Part shown: one piece after another, positions 35,241 through 45,659 of the stretch
Position numbering within the stretch: the stretch's first letter is position 1
How the letters are laid out: each line of letters begins with the position of its first letter
DNA from: Pieris napi
Lineage: Eukaryota; Arthropoda; Insecta; Lepidoptera; Pieridae
Direction: 5' to 3'
NCBI RefSeq assembly: GCF_905475465.1
Contig: NC_062254.1
Span: 4,980,001 to 5,044,000, forward strand
Length of the DNA stretch: 64,000 bases
Notes under the pieces: generated by a model
What the model saw: the letters and a program-made list of their open reading frames with translations, nothing else
Databases searched by the model: none
Told to the model about the DNA's origin: nothing
Position numbers and translations under genes: made by a program

Positions 35241-35330
35241 TGTGATCACTTCCTCACTATTCAAGTCACGATTCACAACGGACCCATCGTCCTCAAAATC
35301 ATTTTCACGAGTAAAACTTGTAGACGCCAT
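35175..35330 (-). CDS. Possible 51-aa open reading frame (unrecognised)
   Basis: The minus-strand ATG at 35330 opens MASTSFTRENDFEDDGSVV and continues to TAG at 35177-35175. It is acidic at the N-terminus, with a compact TFSGAKLTWRCSNEG segment that lies in the inverted repeat. A splice-acceptor-like TTTTCAG precedes the start by about 10 nt. The inverted copy at 36966 lacks the first 30 codons and differs by an indel. It may be a piece of a captured host exon or chance. I do not recognise the protein. Confidence 0.2.
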   Translation of the reverse strand: MASTSFTRENDFEDDGSVVNRDLNSEEVITFSGAKLTWRCSNEGPPRLLNN

Positions 35331-35620
35331 CACTATAAATCTGAAAATGATCGCGAGAAATCAGTGTTGATTATGTATGTAAAGCCAAGTTTCAAAAAAT
35401 GCAAATAAAATAACGCACTTTCACGTGAAAATAAAAAAGAAACGGATTTATAAAGTAAACTTTGCAATGTAAAACTAATTACCGCTTGTCTAGCATAAAC
35501 CACATTCAAAATGGCCGATTAAGTTTATAAAATTAATAGGGATGTGAAAAATAATCGATTTTTTTTAAAGTGAAAATCGATTTTTGTATTCGATTTTAAT
35601 ATTAAAAATAATTGAAAATT

Positions 35621-36332
35621 CGGCGACCAAATATTCATATACTAACTCTAACCTAACCAATCTAAATAATATTTGTTTTTGTGGACAGCTCCGATCTAAA
35701 TAGTAATTGTTTATTCAAGCCTCGGCTTCTCGGCGTCCTGGTCGCCTTCGGCGACCAAATATTCATATACTAACTCTAACCTAACCAATCTAAATAATAT
35801 TTTTTTTTGTGAACAGCTCCGATCTAAATAGTAATTGTTTATTCAAGCCTCGGCTTCTCGGCGTCCTGGTCGCCTTCGGCGACCAAATATTCATATACTA
35901 ACTCTAACCTAACCAATCTAAATAATATTTGTTTTTGTGGACAGCTCCGATCTAAATAGTAATTGTTTATTCAAGCCTCGGCTTCTCGGCGTCCTGGTCG
36001 CCTTCGGCGACCAAATATTCATATACTAACTCTAACCTAACCAATCTAAATAATATTTGTTTTTGTGGACAGCTCCGATCTAAATAGTAATTGTTTATTC
36101 AAGCCTCGGCTTCTCGGCGTCCTGGTCGCCTTCGGCGACCAAATATTCATATACTAACTCTAACCTAACCAATCTAAATAATATTTGTTTTTGTGGACAG
36201 CTCCGATCTAAATAGTAATTGTTTATTCAAGCCTCGGCTTCTCGGCGTCCTGGTCGCCTTCGGCGACCAAATATTCATATACTAACTCTAACCTAACCAA
36301 TCTAAATAATATTTGTTTTTGTGGACAGCTCC
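35621..36332. repeat. 128-bp tandem repeat array, about 5.6 copies
   Basis: Copies begin at 35621, 35749, 35877, 36005, 36133 and 36261 (partial), exactly 128 bp apart. They are almost identical; the second differs at two positions around 35803-35812. Each unit runs from CGGCGACCAAATATTCATAT through CTAACTCTAACCTAACC and GACAGCTCCGATCTAAATAG to GGCGTCCTGGTCGCCTTCGG. Each junction carries the 17-nt hairpin GGTCGCCTTCGGCGACC (first at 35740-35756). The near-perfect homogeneity implies recent amplification or gene conversion. Confidence 0.95.
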
Positions 36333-36347
36333 GGCGCTACGGGAAAT

Positions 36348-36491
36348 GCAGCCCCTCCACCCTTGCGTACCAAAGCACAGGCATTTTATTCAAGCCTCCG
36401 CAACCTCGGCTTTTTGGTCGCCTTCGGCGACCAGCCTCAGCCGCTACAGCTTTCATAATGCCTGTGCTTTGTTACAGCGGGTGGGGGCTGC
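36348..36491. repeat. Bipartite GC-rich hairpin next to the array
   Basis: CAAAGCACAGGCATT (36371-36385) is perfectly inverted at 36457-36471. The outer GCAGCCCCTCCACCC (36348-36362) pairs with GGGTGGGGGCTGC (36479-36491). The loop contains one more GGTCGCCTTCGGCGACC hairpin at about 36416-36432, which links this structure to the tandem array. The plus-strand frame 36313-36558 across it is not considered coding. Confidence 0.85.
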
Positions 36492-36965
36492 TCTTCCTCC
36501 GCGCCTCCGATTATTTATATACACTCTAGGGGTAAGACAGACAAGACCACGTGGATAGTGGGGTGCTCTGATTCGGTTTTGGGTACTTTTTGGATATTAA
36601 AGTAAACACTTTATTCTAGTAAAAATTAAATAATATAGAAAGTTGCAAACAATGAAATACAAGTACTAATTAGAAAATACAGACGAGTAGGTATCGATCA
36701 TTTCAAAAAATTTCGGAACCCTATAATCTATCAACACGAAATTAGGTTAATTTCAATGTTGATTATTCTATAACTTTAAATTTCAAAAATGAGGAAATAA
36801 TCGATAAATAAATAAAACGATTATTAACAATCGATAAATTAAAAACACGATTTTTTTAAGTGAACGTCACATCACTTATAACCAATAGAAAAGTAGAAAA
36901 TGGCGGATTGTTTACAAATCCTAATACATTACACAAAACTTTAAATTTTTTATAAAAATATTAAG

Positions 36966-37060
36966 ACGCGTTTCCGGAGCAAAACTCACTTGGAGGTGTT
37001 CCAATGAAGGTCCCCCGGACACTCCTAGATAATTAGTATCGTCAAAAACGTGAGGTGGTA
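36966..37060. repeat. Right arm of the ~95-bp inverted repeat
   Basis: TTTCCGGAGCAAAACTCACT, then GGAGGTGTTCCAATGAAGG, then ATAATTAGTATCGTCAAA: the reverse complement of 35146-35240. It ends only about 30 bp from the left terminus of the next transposon-like element. Confidence 0.8.
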
Positions 37061-37092
37061 TTTAACACCCAACCCGTTTTTTATATGTTTAT

Positions 37093-37634
37093 GGGCCTTT
37101 TCACACGTACCACAACCACACCACGACCACAACCACACCACGTGGCCGGGCTTATATTTTGTATTGAAAATGAATAGGAATATTCACACGTACCACATTT
37201 TGCAGTCGTTATCGACCGTGTGTGTGATACCGACCACATCGCAACCACAACGCGACCACCTGCGGCATTGCGAACTAGTGGCCGACCACATCGCAAACAA
37301 AACGTTGCGAAGACGCAACGACAGTGTGCGCCCGCCGCTTTTGCCCTCCCCCGGTTCATTCATTCTGCGTTCGACTAAGGTGACAAAGTTTCCTCTTCGA
37401 ATTCCATGAGTTTGGTCAGTTAACTCCGGCTTTCATAGCGGAAACACGTTCCCCAACTGTGTTTGCACACGACGTAACCGCATCGCAACTACTGGCGACA
37501 ATACAACCACATAGACATTTTGTCGGTACCACAACGCTACAAAAAGCTGCAGCGACACTATTCACACGTAACCACTGCTTCAAAGCATTTTGTCGTTGCG
37601 ACGTGGTGTGGTTGTGGTACGTGTGAAACAGCTC
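37093..37634. mobile_element. Non-autonomous TIR element, PIF/Harbinger-like
   Basis: The terminal inverted repeats are about 33 bp (37093-37125 and 37602-37634), with 30 matches: GGGCCTTTTCACACGTACC against GAGCTGTTTCACACGTACC, each followed by ACAACCACACCACG. The motif TTCACACGTA also recurs inside near 37180 and 37560. The interior is GC-richer than the window and non-coding. Flanking triplets (TAT left, TAA right) only partly match the TTA/TAA target typical of PIF/Harbinger, so the superfamily is inferred from the TIR style. Confidence 0.75.
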
Positions 37635-37674
37635 TAATAGAAGTTATTAACGATTAAGTATCTGTGGATATCGC

Positions 37675-37810
37675 CCACAAGAAACCTGGGGAGAGAGATC
37701 ACGGTGAAAGATTGGAAAATAGAAGCGAAGATTACAGATAACTGGAAGAATTTGGAAGAGGCGTTCACTCTGTCGGAGGTCGTGAACTAATATTAAATAC
37801 AATAATAACA
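37675..37810 (+). pseudogene. RTE-like LINE ORF2 C-terminal remnant
   Basis: The plus-strand frame reads DWKIEAKITDNWKNLEEAF and then TLSEVVN, stop near 37790. The NW/DRxxWKxLEEAF pattern matches the ends at 24800 and 42562. It is followed by an AATACAATAATAAC tail. Confidence 0.55.
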
Positions 37811-39395
37811 TCAACTTAATGTAATCCTTTTTATAGTTCTCAAATATACGCTATTTTTATGTATTACCTAATTTATTTTATTACCTAACTTGTTTGTAGA
37901 ACTATAAAAAATAACTTTGAAAATTGTACTATCGTCTCTCTCTCTACCCTCTCTACCCACTCTCTTATATATTTCATAAGGTAATAAACTAACAGTCTAA
38001 TTTAGATTTAGAGTCTTGAATGAAAAACTTTGTTTAAAGTAAACGTTATTCAACAAATAATATCTTAAATTAGTCACTAATACACTGTTGATAACTCCGG
38101 TACATAATAGACAATAATTTGTGTGGCTGTAAATTTGAGGCATAATTTCATATTAAGATGCCTAGAAATATTTCTTCGTGCGTTTAACCAATTCCTACCT
38201 CTCCATTAATAGATAGGACCATAGATAAGAAAACTTCCGTTTAACCTAAAAACAATTCGAAAGATTTTAATGATCTTTTTATTTTAAATGAAAGCAGATA
38301 AAACGAGTTACACCTGAGTTTTGCAAGCCCCAAATGCATATTTGAATAAAATTAACACTAACAAAAGTTAAATCTTTAAGACTATGTAAGAGGTCGCGAC
38401 TTACAAAATGGTGGGACAATTTTTAGATTTACATTTTACTTCCTTGCCACGTTTCTTGAATACTTAGCGCCTTTTTGAATACTAAAATACATGGCAGTGA
38501 AAAATTTCCCAAATAATACTTATAATTTTTGTAGAATTTTACATTATATTTTACTTTGCGTCACAATATAAGTAAATACATAAGTAGTGATTGTCAATTA
38601 TTTATGACTATTAACAGCTGCTATATTCTGTCAATTTTTTCAATGTTCTTGTGTCTTCAATTGTAATTTTTAAGTTACGATCTGTTTAAAATATGGGTAT
38701 TGCAAATAGAGGGCATTCTATGTTTGCTATTTTGATTAGTTAAATAATAATTATACAACAGATGTATAAGAATACGAAATTCATATAATTCAAAACAAAA
38801 ACATGCCTAAAACATATTCTTAAATCCATAATAAACATTAGTGTTTGTAAGGTAAATATGCATATAATTTTGCATAGGTTTTCCAAAACACGAGGTGATT
38901 ATGTAAGCATATAATTTCTATGTAAAGAAACGTATTGTTACGAAGAATATAACGCGTTTAAAGTGTTCTATATACTATACTCAATCGGTATATAAACAAA
39001 TTTCTTACGTATACGTAAAACTACGTTCTATTATTAATATTTAAAGTATATTTTTTAGTCTCAAAGTCAATAGATATATCTTTACGTAGAAAAAGTCAAG
39101 TGTTTCATCTAGGTCGTAATATATATGCAGAGAATAGATAAAATAAGCTTTATAACTTTCCTATCCCATTGTTCAAACTTGTATCTTCGAGCCAAGATTT
39201 AACTTTGGTTTTGTCTTAATAAGAGAACAGATTAATAGTTTTGCTTATGGGAAAAGTTTTGAAGTAGAATTCGCGTTTGCACGAACCAGTTCTTGCGGAA
39301 ACTTCTTAAACCTAAAATACACCTTGCAATCTTATACAGGTAGAGAGGAAATATTAAACGAATAATGCTTTGTTTGACATGACATTTTCAGTTAT
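37811..39395. other. No recognised gene
   Basis: It contains a CT-rich simple run (about 37932-37972) and otherwise AT-rich unique-looking DNA. Confidence 0.4.
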
Positions 39396-39896
39396 AATAC
39401 CACAAGAGCTTCAAAATTATCGGGTATTTCCCGATAGGTTCGTTGCAAACAAATATAGTCGTCATGACGACTTTAGAGTCGTTTATAGGGAACCTTGAGG
39501 GAAATGCCCGATAATTTTGTAGCTCGTGTGGTATTCGGGGGATTATTTTTCCGACCCAAATGTCGGCCAATAGAATTGCACCATGAGACGAAATGTACAG
39601 TTAACAAATAAGAATTTCATAATGAATAAAACAACTACTTAATACTTTTCTTGAAGCAACGACCAGAGAAAATTTTCACAAAAAATTATCAGTATAATAC
39701 CATGTAGGTTGTACCACGTGACGTCGAATGGTGCAATTCTATTGGCCGATATTTGGGTCGGAAAAATAATCTTTATAAATAATTACATTTATTACTTGAC
39801 ACATATTTGACGACTATAAAGTCGTCATGACGACTATATTTGTTTGCAGGGAACCTTGAGGGAAATGCCCGATAATTTTGAAGCTCGTGTGGTATT
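39396..39896. repeat. ~80-bp inverted repeat enclosing a MITE-like unit
   Basis: 39396-39474 (AATACCACAAGAGCTTCAAA, then AACAAATATAGTCGTCATG) is inverted at 39817-39896. The middle of the arm, AGTCGTCATGACGACT, is itself palindromic. The arms enclose the first of two direct 322-bp copies, giving a nested structure. Confidence 0.85.
39487..39808. mobile_element. MITE-like unit, copy 1
   Basis: A 322-bp unit starting AGGGAACCTTGAGGGAAATG, with an internal 44-bp inverted repeat (39541-39584 and 39728-39771; GATTATTTTTCCGACCCAAA). Repeated 361 bp downstream with essentially one substitution (TAGCTC against AAGCTC). No coding capacity. Confidence 0.85.
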
Positions 39897-40169
39897 CGGG
39901 GGATTATTTTTCCGACCCAAATGTCGGCCAATAGAATTGCACCATGAGACGAAATGTACAGTTAACAAATAAGAATTTCATAATGAATAAAACAACTACT
40001 TAATACTTTTCTTGAAGCAACGACCAGAGAAAATTTTCACAAAAAATTATCAGTATAATACCATGTAGGTTGTACCACGTGACGTCGAATGGTGCAATTC
40101 TATTGGCCGATATTTGGGTCGGAAAAATAATCTTTATAAATAATTACATTTATTACTTGACACATATTT
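39848..40169. mobile_element. MITE-like unit, copy 2
   Basis: Direct repeat of 39487-39808, nearly identical over 322 bp. Its first ~50 bp also form the outer part of the right inverted arm at 39817-39896. The almost complete identity means the duplication is recent. Confidence 0.88.
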
Positions 40170-40245
40170 TGCTGACTTTTATTTTTGCTTATTAGTATTC
40201 CATTATATTTTTATAATTACAACATACTGTTGTCTTACTTGCTCA

Positions 40246-40400
40246 TTGGTTTCTGGCAGAGATTCCACTACAGAGGGCTTTTTAAGACACTTCTTGCTGC
40301 GCACCATTACTGTATGGTACCATCTGCCATTCCAGATATTTTCGAACCTGTTAGAAATTCTGCTAGAAATAAATGCTTTCCGATCCATCCCTATTGTTAG
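40246..40400 (+). pseudogene. Possible LINE ORF2 C-terminal remnant
   Basis: The plus-strand frame contains LLRTITVWYHLPFQIFSNLL, which resembles the P-R-T-x-x-x-W-N-x-L-P segment at the end of many LINE polymerases (compare 43816). The remainder of the 110-codon frame (to 40578) is unrecognised. Confidence 0.4.
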
Positions 40401-40997
40401 TTTTTGTAATCAACACCCTTACTCTGTCACCTCCAACAGCAACAGCGATATCGATCGTATGCAGTGTATTTCATCATATCGCGCGCATCGATCACGCGAT
40501 ATAAAACTCATTATTGAGATCGGAATCGCTCAAGGGCTCAGATATTTACCGTCTGAATTAGTTATTATAGAACTTTAGTAAAAGTAAATTAAATCATAAA
40601 GGCCAAAGTACCACAGCTGCAATGTTCACTTACAAACGTTCATTTCTTTATTAAATGAAAATATGACCAGGGAAATGGCATCAATATTCACTGTCGGAAC
40701 TGAACTGTTACTGATCGGAATTAGATTTGATTTAGTTCGCGTTTGTCAGCACGTACCTACTGTAGCTATAAGTCTGCAACCGGTGACTGCGCCAGCTATT
40801 TATTGACTTTATGTTTCCATAAAAACAATAAAAATACTATTTATTTACTAATCCATCGTTAATGCCTAAAATAATTTACTTAAATTGTGGCATAGTGCCA
40901 CTCGGGTTTGGAATCCGATTTTACATTGTTGTATGTAAGCAAGTTTATTGGGCAAATAGAAACTAAAATAAATATTTATCTATAGGGTTATTTTTTT

Positions 40998-41414
40998 TTA
41001 AATTGATAAAGCTTGCCAACGCTCGGCACCCTGATACATTGGTAAAAACAAACACAAAATACAATTTTTTATCAAGCACTTAAAAGCAAACATGACATAC
41101 ATTTAGAGATCATACAAATATCAATCAAAACAAAACAAACATTACAAAAACGAAACAATTACTAATCAAAAAAATTAAAATTACAAAAAACTAAACAAAA
41201 ATCGATTTTTAAGTGTGCAACTATGGATATCCAGACCTAGCTCGTTTATCAGAATGCTTAATCTGGACATCAGTGAGCTTTGACCTAAACGAGTTCTACG
41301 GAAAAGAGGGACAAATGGAATAATGGGCTGGGGGGTATCGAGAGGGTAGACGAAACTTAAATTTAGATAGAAGGTTCGGGCAATCAATTGATTGCCAAGA
41401 TATTCAATAATCAA
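40998..41414 (-). pseudogene. LINE ORF2 C-terminus with 3' UTR, family F
   Basis: On the minus strand the frame 41414-41181 carries PLFRRTRLGQSSLMSRLSIL and NELGLDIHS. This is the RRTxLGQSSxxxRxxxLxNEL end of a lepidopteran LINE polymerase. It runs directly into the 3' UTR that also occurs at 4028 and ends at AGCTTTATCAATTTAAAAAA on the minus strand. Only about the last 70 codons are kept, so it is 5'-truncated. The 5' edge coincides with the perfect palindrome at 41394. Confidence 0.7.
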
Positions 41415-41437
41415 ATTTGATTATTGAATATCTTGGC
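41394..41437. repeat. Perfect 44-bp palindrome without spacer
   Basis: GCCAAGATATTCAATAATCA plus AA is immediately followed by its exact reverse complement (centre between 41415 and 41416). It marks the 5' boundary of the truncated LINE at 40998. Confidence 0.95.
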
Positions 41438-42561
41438 TGCAAACGATATATCAATTAATTTTCTGTGATTCTCCAATAAAAACATATTATTTTTTTTTTA
41501 ATAACGTATTAGGTTACTTTAATTGTCATACACAACACTTAAGTGATATGTTCATATAATGTCACTCCAATATTATCTACTGGTTAACCTGTCATTCGTC
41601 GAAACACAAGCCACGGTACCAGTTTCATGCATATTAATGACGTTACACACAATTTACTAATCGGAAATGCAGAATGGGGACTTCATTTATCGTTTTCTAT
41701 TCTCAAATTGTCAGGACAGCTATCCGGTATTGTCATGTCAATTGTATTTGTTTGTTCTCAGAAAGATAACCTTTTTTAATGAATTAGATTTTAATTCGAT
41801 TACATTAAGTAATCGTCCGGTCACCATCTAAAAAGATTGACTTATATTAATATTCAAACATATACTTTATGACTGATATCTTTTTGAATTGTTATAGGCC
41901 ATCCTGTTAAAATTTGGCTTAAATCTATATGTTTGTTATATGTTGTGAAATTATTTGAGTGAAATTAGAAAATTCGGATTCCAATTACCAGACCATATTT
42001 CAAAATATTGAGGAAATTGAGTGAAAGGTGTTAATAATTAAGAGTGAAGTGCAAATGCGAACGAACTCCAGCGTAATCGCCAGGAAAATGATTCCGTGGC
42101 ACTAATTTAATCCTACCATCGAGTAATCTACGAAATGCAATTTGCACTCTAACTTTGATTATAGTCTTTGCCAGTAGTAACGTAATTTTTATAGATATTT
42201 AGACCTTTGGTAAATCTGTTCTTTTGACACATAAATTTATCACAAATAAAATTTTAAATATACGTTGTAATCTGTGATATCGCAATGAAAAGCTTTGTGG
42301 TTTTATTTTATTAAATTTTTGTGGATAAAAAACCTTATATGCAGTATACCTGTATTCCCCCAAAATCAGTCAAATAATCCATCGCTTTTATTATACGGGA
42401 GTCATACACAGCGCTAAGTCTTGAAAAAATTAGACCCTCTTACCTTAGACCCGAAAGTCTATGCTGTGTGGCAGTGACCAAAGGGCTTACCCATCCCTCT
42501 GAGTACCAAAGATAAATAGATTAATATGTTTCTGGACTCCCATGAAAAATTTAGCAAAATA
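41438..42561. other. No recognised feature
   Basis: AT-rich. No frame over 60 codons. A weak inverted pair around 42041 and 42140 (AAGTGCAAATGCG against GCAATTTGCACTC) is imperfect. Confidence 0.4.
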
Positions 42562-42830
42562 GTGACGTAATGGTATCCTAGAGACGGAAAACGAAGAAGA
42601 GGTCGACCACGCAAGAGATGTGAGGACGAACTGAAACTAACAGCAGGCTACAACTGGAGAAGAGTCGCAAAGGATAGATAACAGTGGAAAGGGTTAGAGG
42701 AGGCCTTTGCAAGAGGCACACCGAACTCCAAGATATACTGGAGTGAAAATATAATAAAGTTCAAATATATAAAATGGCAGAGTTTCGGAATTTAAAGGCT
42801 ATATTATTATTATGTTTCTGGATAGTAGAT
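42562..42830 (+). pseudogene. RTE-like LINE ORF2 C-terminus, interrupted
   Basis: The plus-strand translation gives RRRGRPRKRCEDELKLTAGY, then NWRRVAKDR, a TAA stop, then QWKGLEEAFARGTP. The GRPRxRW-DE-L...W-R-x-A-x-D-R-x-x-W-K-x-L-E-E-A-F pattern is diagnostic of this LINE group. The in-frame stop shows it is dead. The 3' part ends in an ATT microsatellite near 42822. Confidence 0.75.
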
Positions 42831-43815
42831 TCTAACTTTCGGTTGTATTTAATTATAAAATATTGCAGTATATAGGAAATCAATTTTTAGTATAAACAGA
42901 AGTGTTGGTTTGAAGTTGATTCGCATAAACAGTTTATTTAAATCTATTTAGATTTAGGTTGAAAAATCCATAGATTTACTAATTATAAATATTTAATCAA
43001 TCTGATCATGCACTCTATATCTAAATTACATTTCTAGTTTAATATTAGAGAAGCTTCGAAAAGCATCTTTAATATATATGACGGCGCGCTGAACATTACA
43101 ATAATTTATTATAGCTTGGCTCGATTTGTAACATTGATAGGATTCAATATTGTTTTTATTGTTATTGTAAATTATGAGCCATTACCAGGCTCGAATAGGG
43201 AAGTGTGTGTCGCCACGAGTAATAGCGACTGATGGTCGGTTGACAGCTGTCAGACGTCAGCGGCGCATACACGCTAACCTATTGGCTTGTTTTTTTTATT
43301 GATCCTATTTAATCTAGTGCAGTATTTTGTGCTTAAGGACCGATATGGTCGCCAAACTCCAAAAAGGTACATTGTCTCTTTCCACTTTTCGTCATCGTTT
43401 CTTGTAGTAGGAAAAAATATATGGTGGAGTTGAGTATGTATCCATTTTAAAAGATCGTGCACTATTTAAATAACTTCGCTCGATAGAAAAAAAATCCCAA
43501 CATAGCCAATTTTTGGACATTTTGAATTCATTTTATGACGAAAATGTATATAGAACATGATTTTGAAATTTACACGATATATTTATTATATCTATATATA
43601 TTATATTTTATCGCAAGCCAAGTAATCCATTTCAGAAAAAAAAAATTACATTAACTTAATGTTTTACATATGTAATAATTGTTATTAAGGGCCGGCGCGC
43701 CTCAGTGCCCCAGCTCTCCATTGTGCACAGCAGTCCACCCCGATACGCTGACACAGCAATTCGTGCTGGGATAGGGCTTTAAGTGTTAAATTCTAAATAA
43801 ATAGTAGTAATAGTA
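42831..43815. other. No recognised gene
   Basis: A GGGCCGGCGCGCCTCAG phrase at 43688 may be a broken LINE tail. 43180-43275 is GC-richer (GTCGCCACGAG...CAGCGGCGCATACACGC) without other signals. Confidence 0.35.
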
Positions 43816-44043
43816 ATGCAGTTTTTGCCACGCACCACCACTATGTGGAACCAGCTGCCCACTGAGGTATTTCCGAACCAATTCGACTTAGGGTCCTTCA
43901 AGAAAAGAGCGTACCGATTCCTGAAAGGCCGGCAACGCACTCGCGAGCCCTCTGGCATTGAGAGTGTCCATGGGCGGCGGTATCACTTAACATCAGGTGA
44001 GCCTCCTGCCCGTTTGCCCCTGTTTTATAAAAAAAAAAAAAAG
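43816..44043 (+). pseudogene. LINE ORF2 C-terminus and complete 3' tail, family C
   Basis: The frame opens MQFLPRTTTMWNQLPTEVFP and continues NQFDLGSFKKRAYRFLKGRQ, a typical end of a lepidopteran LINE polymerase. It is then fused to GGCCGGCAACGCACTCGCG, GTATCACTTAACATCAGGTG, GTTTGCCCCTGTTTTATAAA and poly-A at about 44028-44043. It explains the isolated tails at 3213, 5596, 20803, 32170 and 32990 as 3' ends of this LINE, or of a SINE that copied its tail. Confidence 0.8.
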
Positions 44044-45655
44044 ACATTAGACGAAACGGTTGTGTTTTTATTATGGAAATTCCTGTACACAAACCTGCCG
44101 AAACGCCCACGATGGACAACGTCAAAACCGCCATGAATCTGCTCTCTTACATATATTTCATCATTGTTCTAGCCTGAATGAAACCTACATACGATGTTCT
44201 TTCTACTCTTGCATATTACAGTAACTACTTCCTGTTTCTAATATAATAGTTTTTTTGTACATTAATTGTGTTTGTACTTAAATTGTTAATAATAAATAAA
44301 GATTAGTTCAAATCGTTTATACATAATGATATTTCTTAATAACATTGTATATGGTTTATACGAATATGTGTAACACCCATAAACGCTAACACTGTAAAAC
44401 TTGTTTTATCTACAAAGTTATTCTAACTGCATTGCACAGTAGATAAACTTAATTCAAAAAGTGATTCGAAAATGGTGAGAAAATTGAAATCTGGTGCTGC
44501 AATCTGAACAGAGAGCATGTAATAACCATATATCATTTTGCACCTGTCTTACCTAAAATTATACCCGGGATATGTACGGCAATTTGATTTAAATATTCAC
44601 AAAGTTGGATAAAGTACAGTGAGTTTTTATTGAGGTATAGTGGAGACGGGTATATGTTAAGTTTAACGTGTTAAAACGAGTAAGAACATAAGTTAAAGTT
44701 TTTTAACGAGAGTTAAGTTCCGTGGCAGCTATTGGGATGTTTAAATAACTGAAATACTTTGTCAACTGCCTTTAATTGTTGAAAATAACTTAATAACTTA
44801 TAACTAACATAATATTAGGGGAGATGGGGTTCACAAACTATATTTGGGGTGGAAAACTATATGACACATCTGTTAACTATAAGTTATACAATTGATTTTG
44901 ACAAAAATATTGTTTATTACTGTCAAAACTGATGTTTTAGAATTTATTGGATACAATTGGCTTTTGACAGAAACGGCTCAGTATTAGATTTAAACTTAAG
45001 AGTAACTATAAATTACTATATTATTATTCAGTTTCGATTAACGATTATATTTTTGTTTTACCTAGTAAATGCTAAGACTGTTGTTACGTATTTACGCACG
45101 TTATGTGATAATAAAAACTCCGCTACAAAATACAGCTATTACATCCAATCTAAAAAGTAATCCTGTCCAATGGCTCAGAGCTTAAGTAAAGGACTGTTTT
45201 CACGGCTATATATTTAATATAACAAAGAGGAATGTTTAACAAAGAAAAGAAGACAATGCGGGCCAAAGTGCACAATGCTTTCATTATTTGCTATATCGTA
45301 ATTTGCATAAAGTTTTGCTTAATTTATGCCTTATTATGTCATCAGTTTTTACTGTAGCCTATGTTTTATTAGCGTGAATGCAAGTGCCATTTTAGTTCTA
45401 GTAGACAACAAAAACAAATGTATTGATTTTATATTTATACCGAATTATTTGATTGTATTTATTTACGTGCAACAGTTATATCCAATTTTAATGTGATCAT
45501 GACAGAAAGAATTAACATTTTCCAATTTATTATTTGATATATTATTTTCTACATAATGAGCAAAAGCTACAATTCTTGAGTCTAAGATGATCCGTGTTAT
45601 AAATACAAAACCTTTCATTGTATATAACTACAATATTAGTATATTGCATATAATA
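44044..45655. other. No recognised gene
   Basis: AT-rich. A 67-codon frame at 44957-45160 has no features. Confidence 0.4.
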
Positions 45656-45659
45656 ATGG

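Noticed and set aside
35621..36332. CRISPR-like array
   Set aside because: The 128-bp units are directly adjacent with no variable spacers, and the DNA is eukaryotic. It is a tandem repeat.
36313..36558. 81-codon frame next to the tandem array
   Set aside because: It spans the GC-rich hairpin; openness follows from low stop density in GC-rich DNA.
37050..37409. 119-codon plus frame and 92-codon minus frame
   Set aside because: Both fall in the GC-richer interior of the TIR element. The residues reflect CCACAACCAC repeats, not a protein family.
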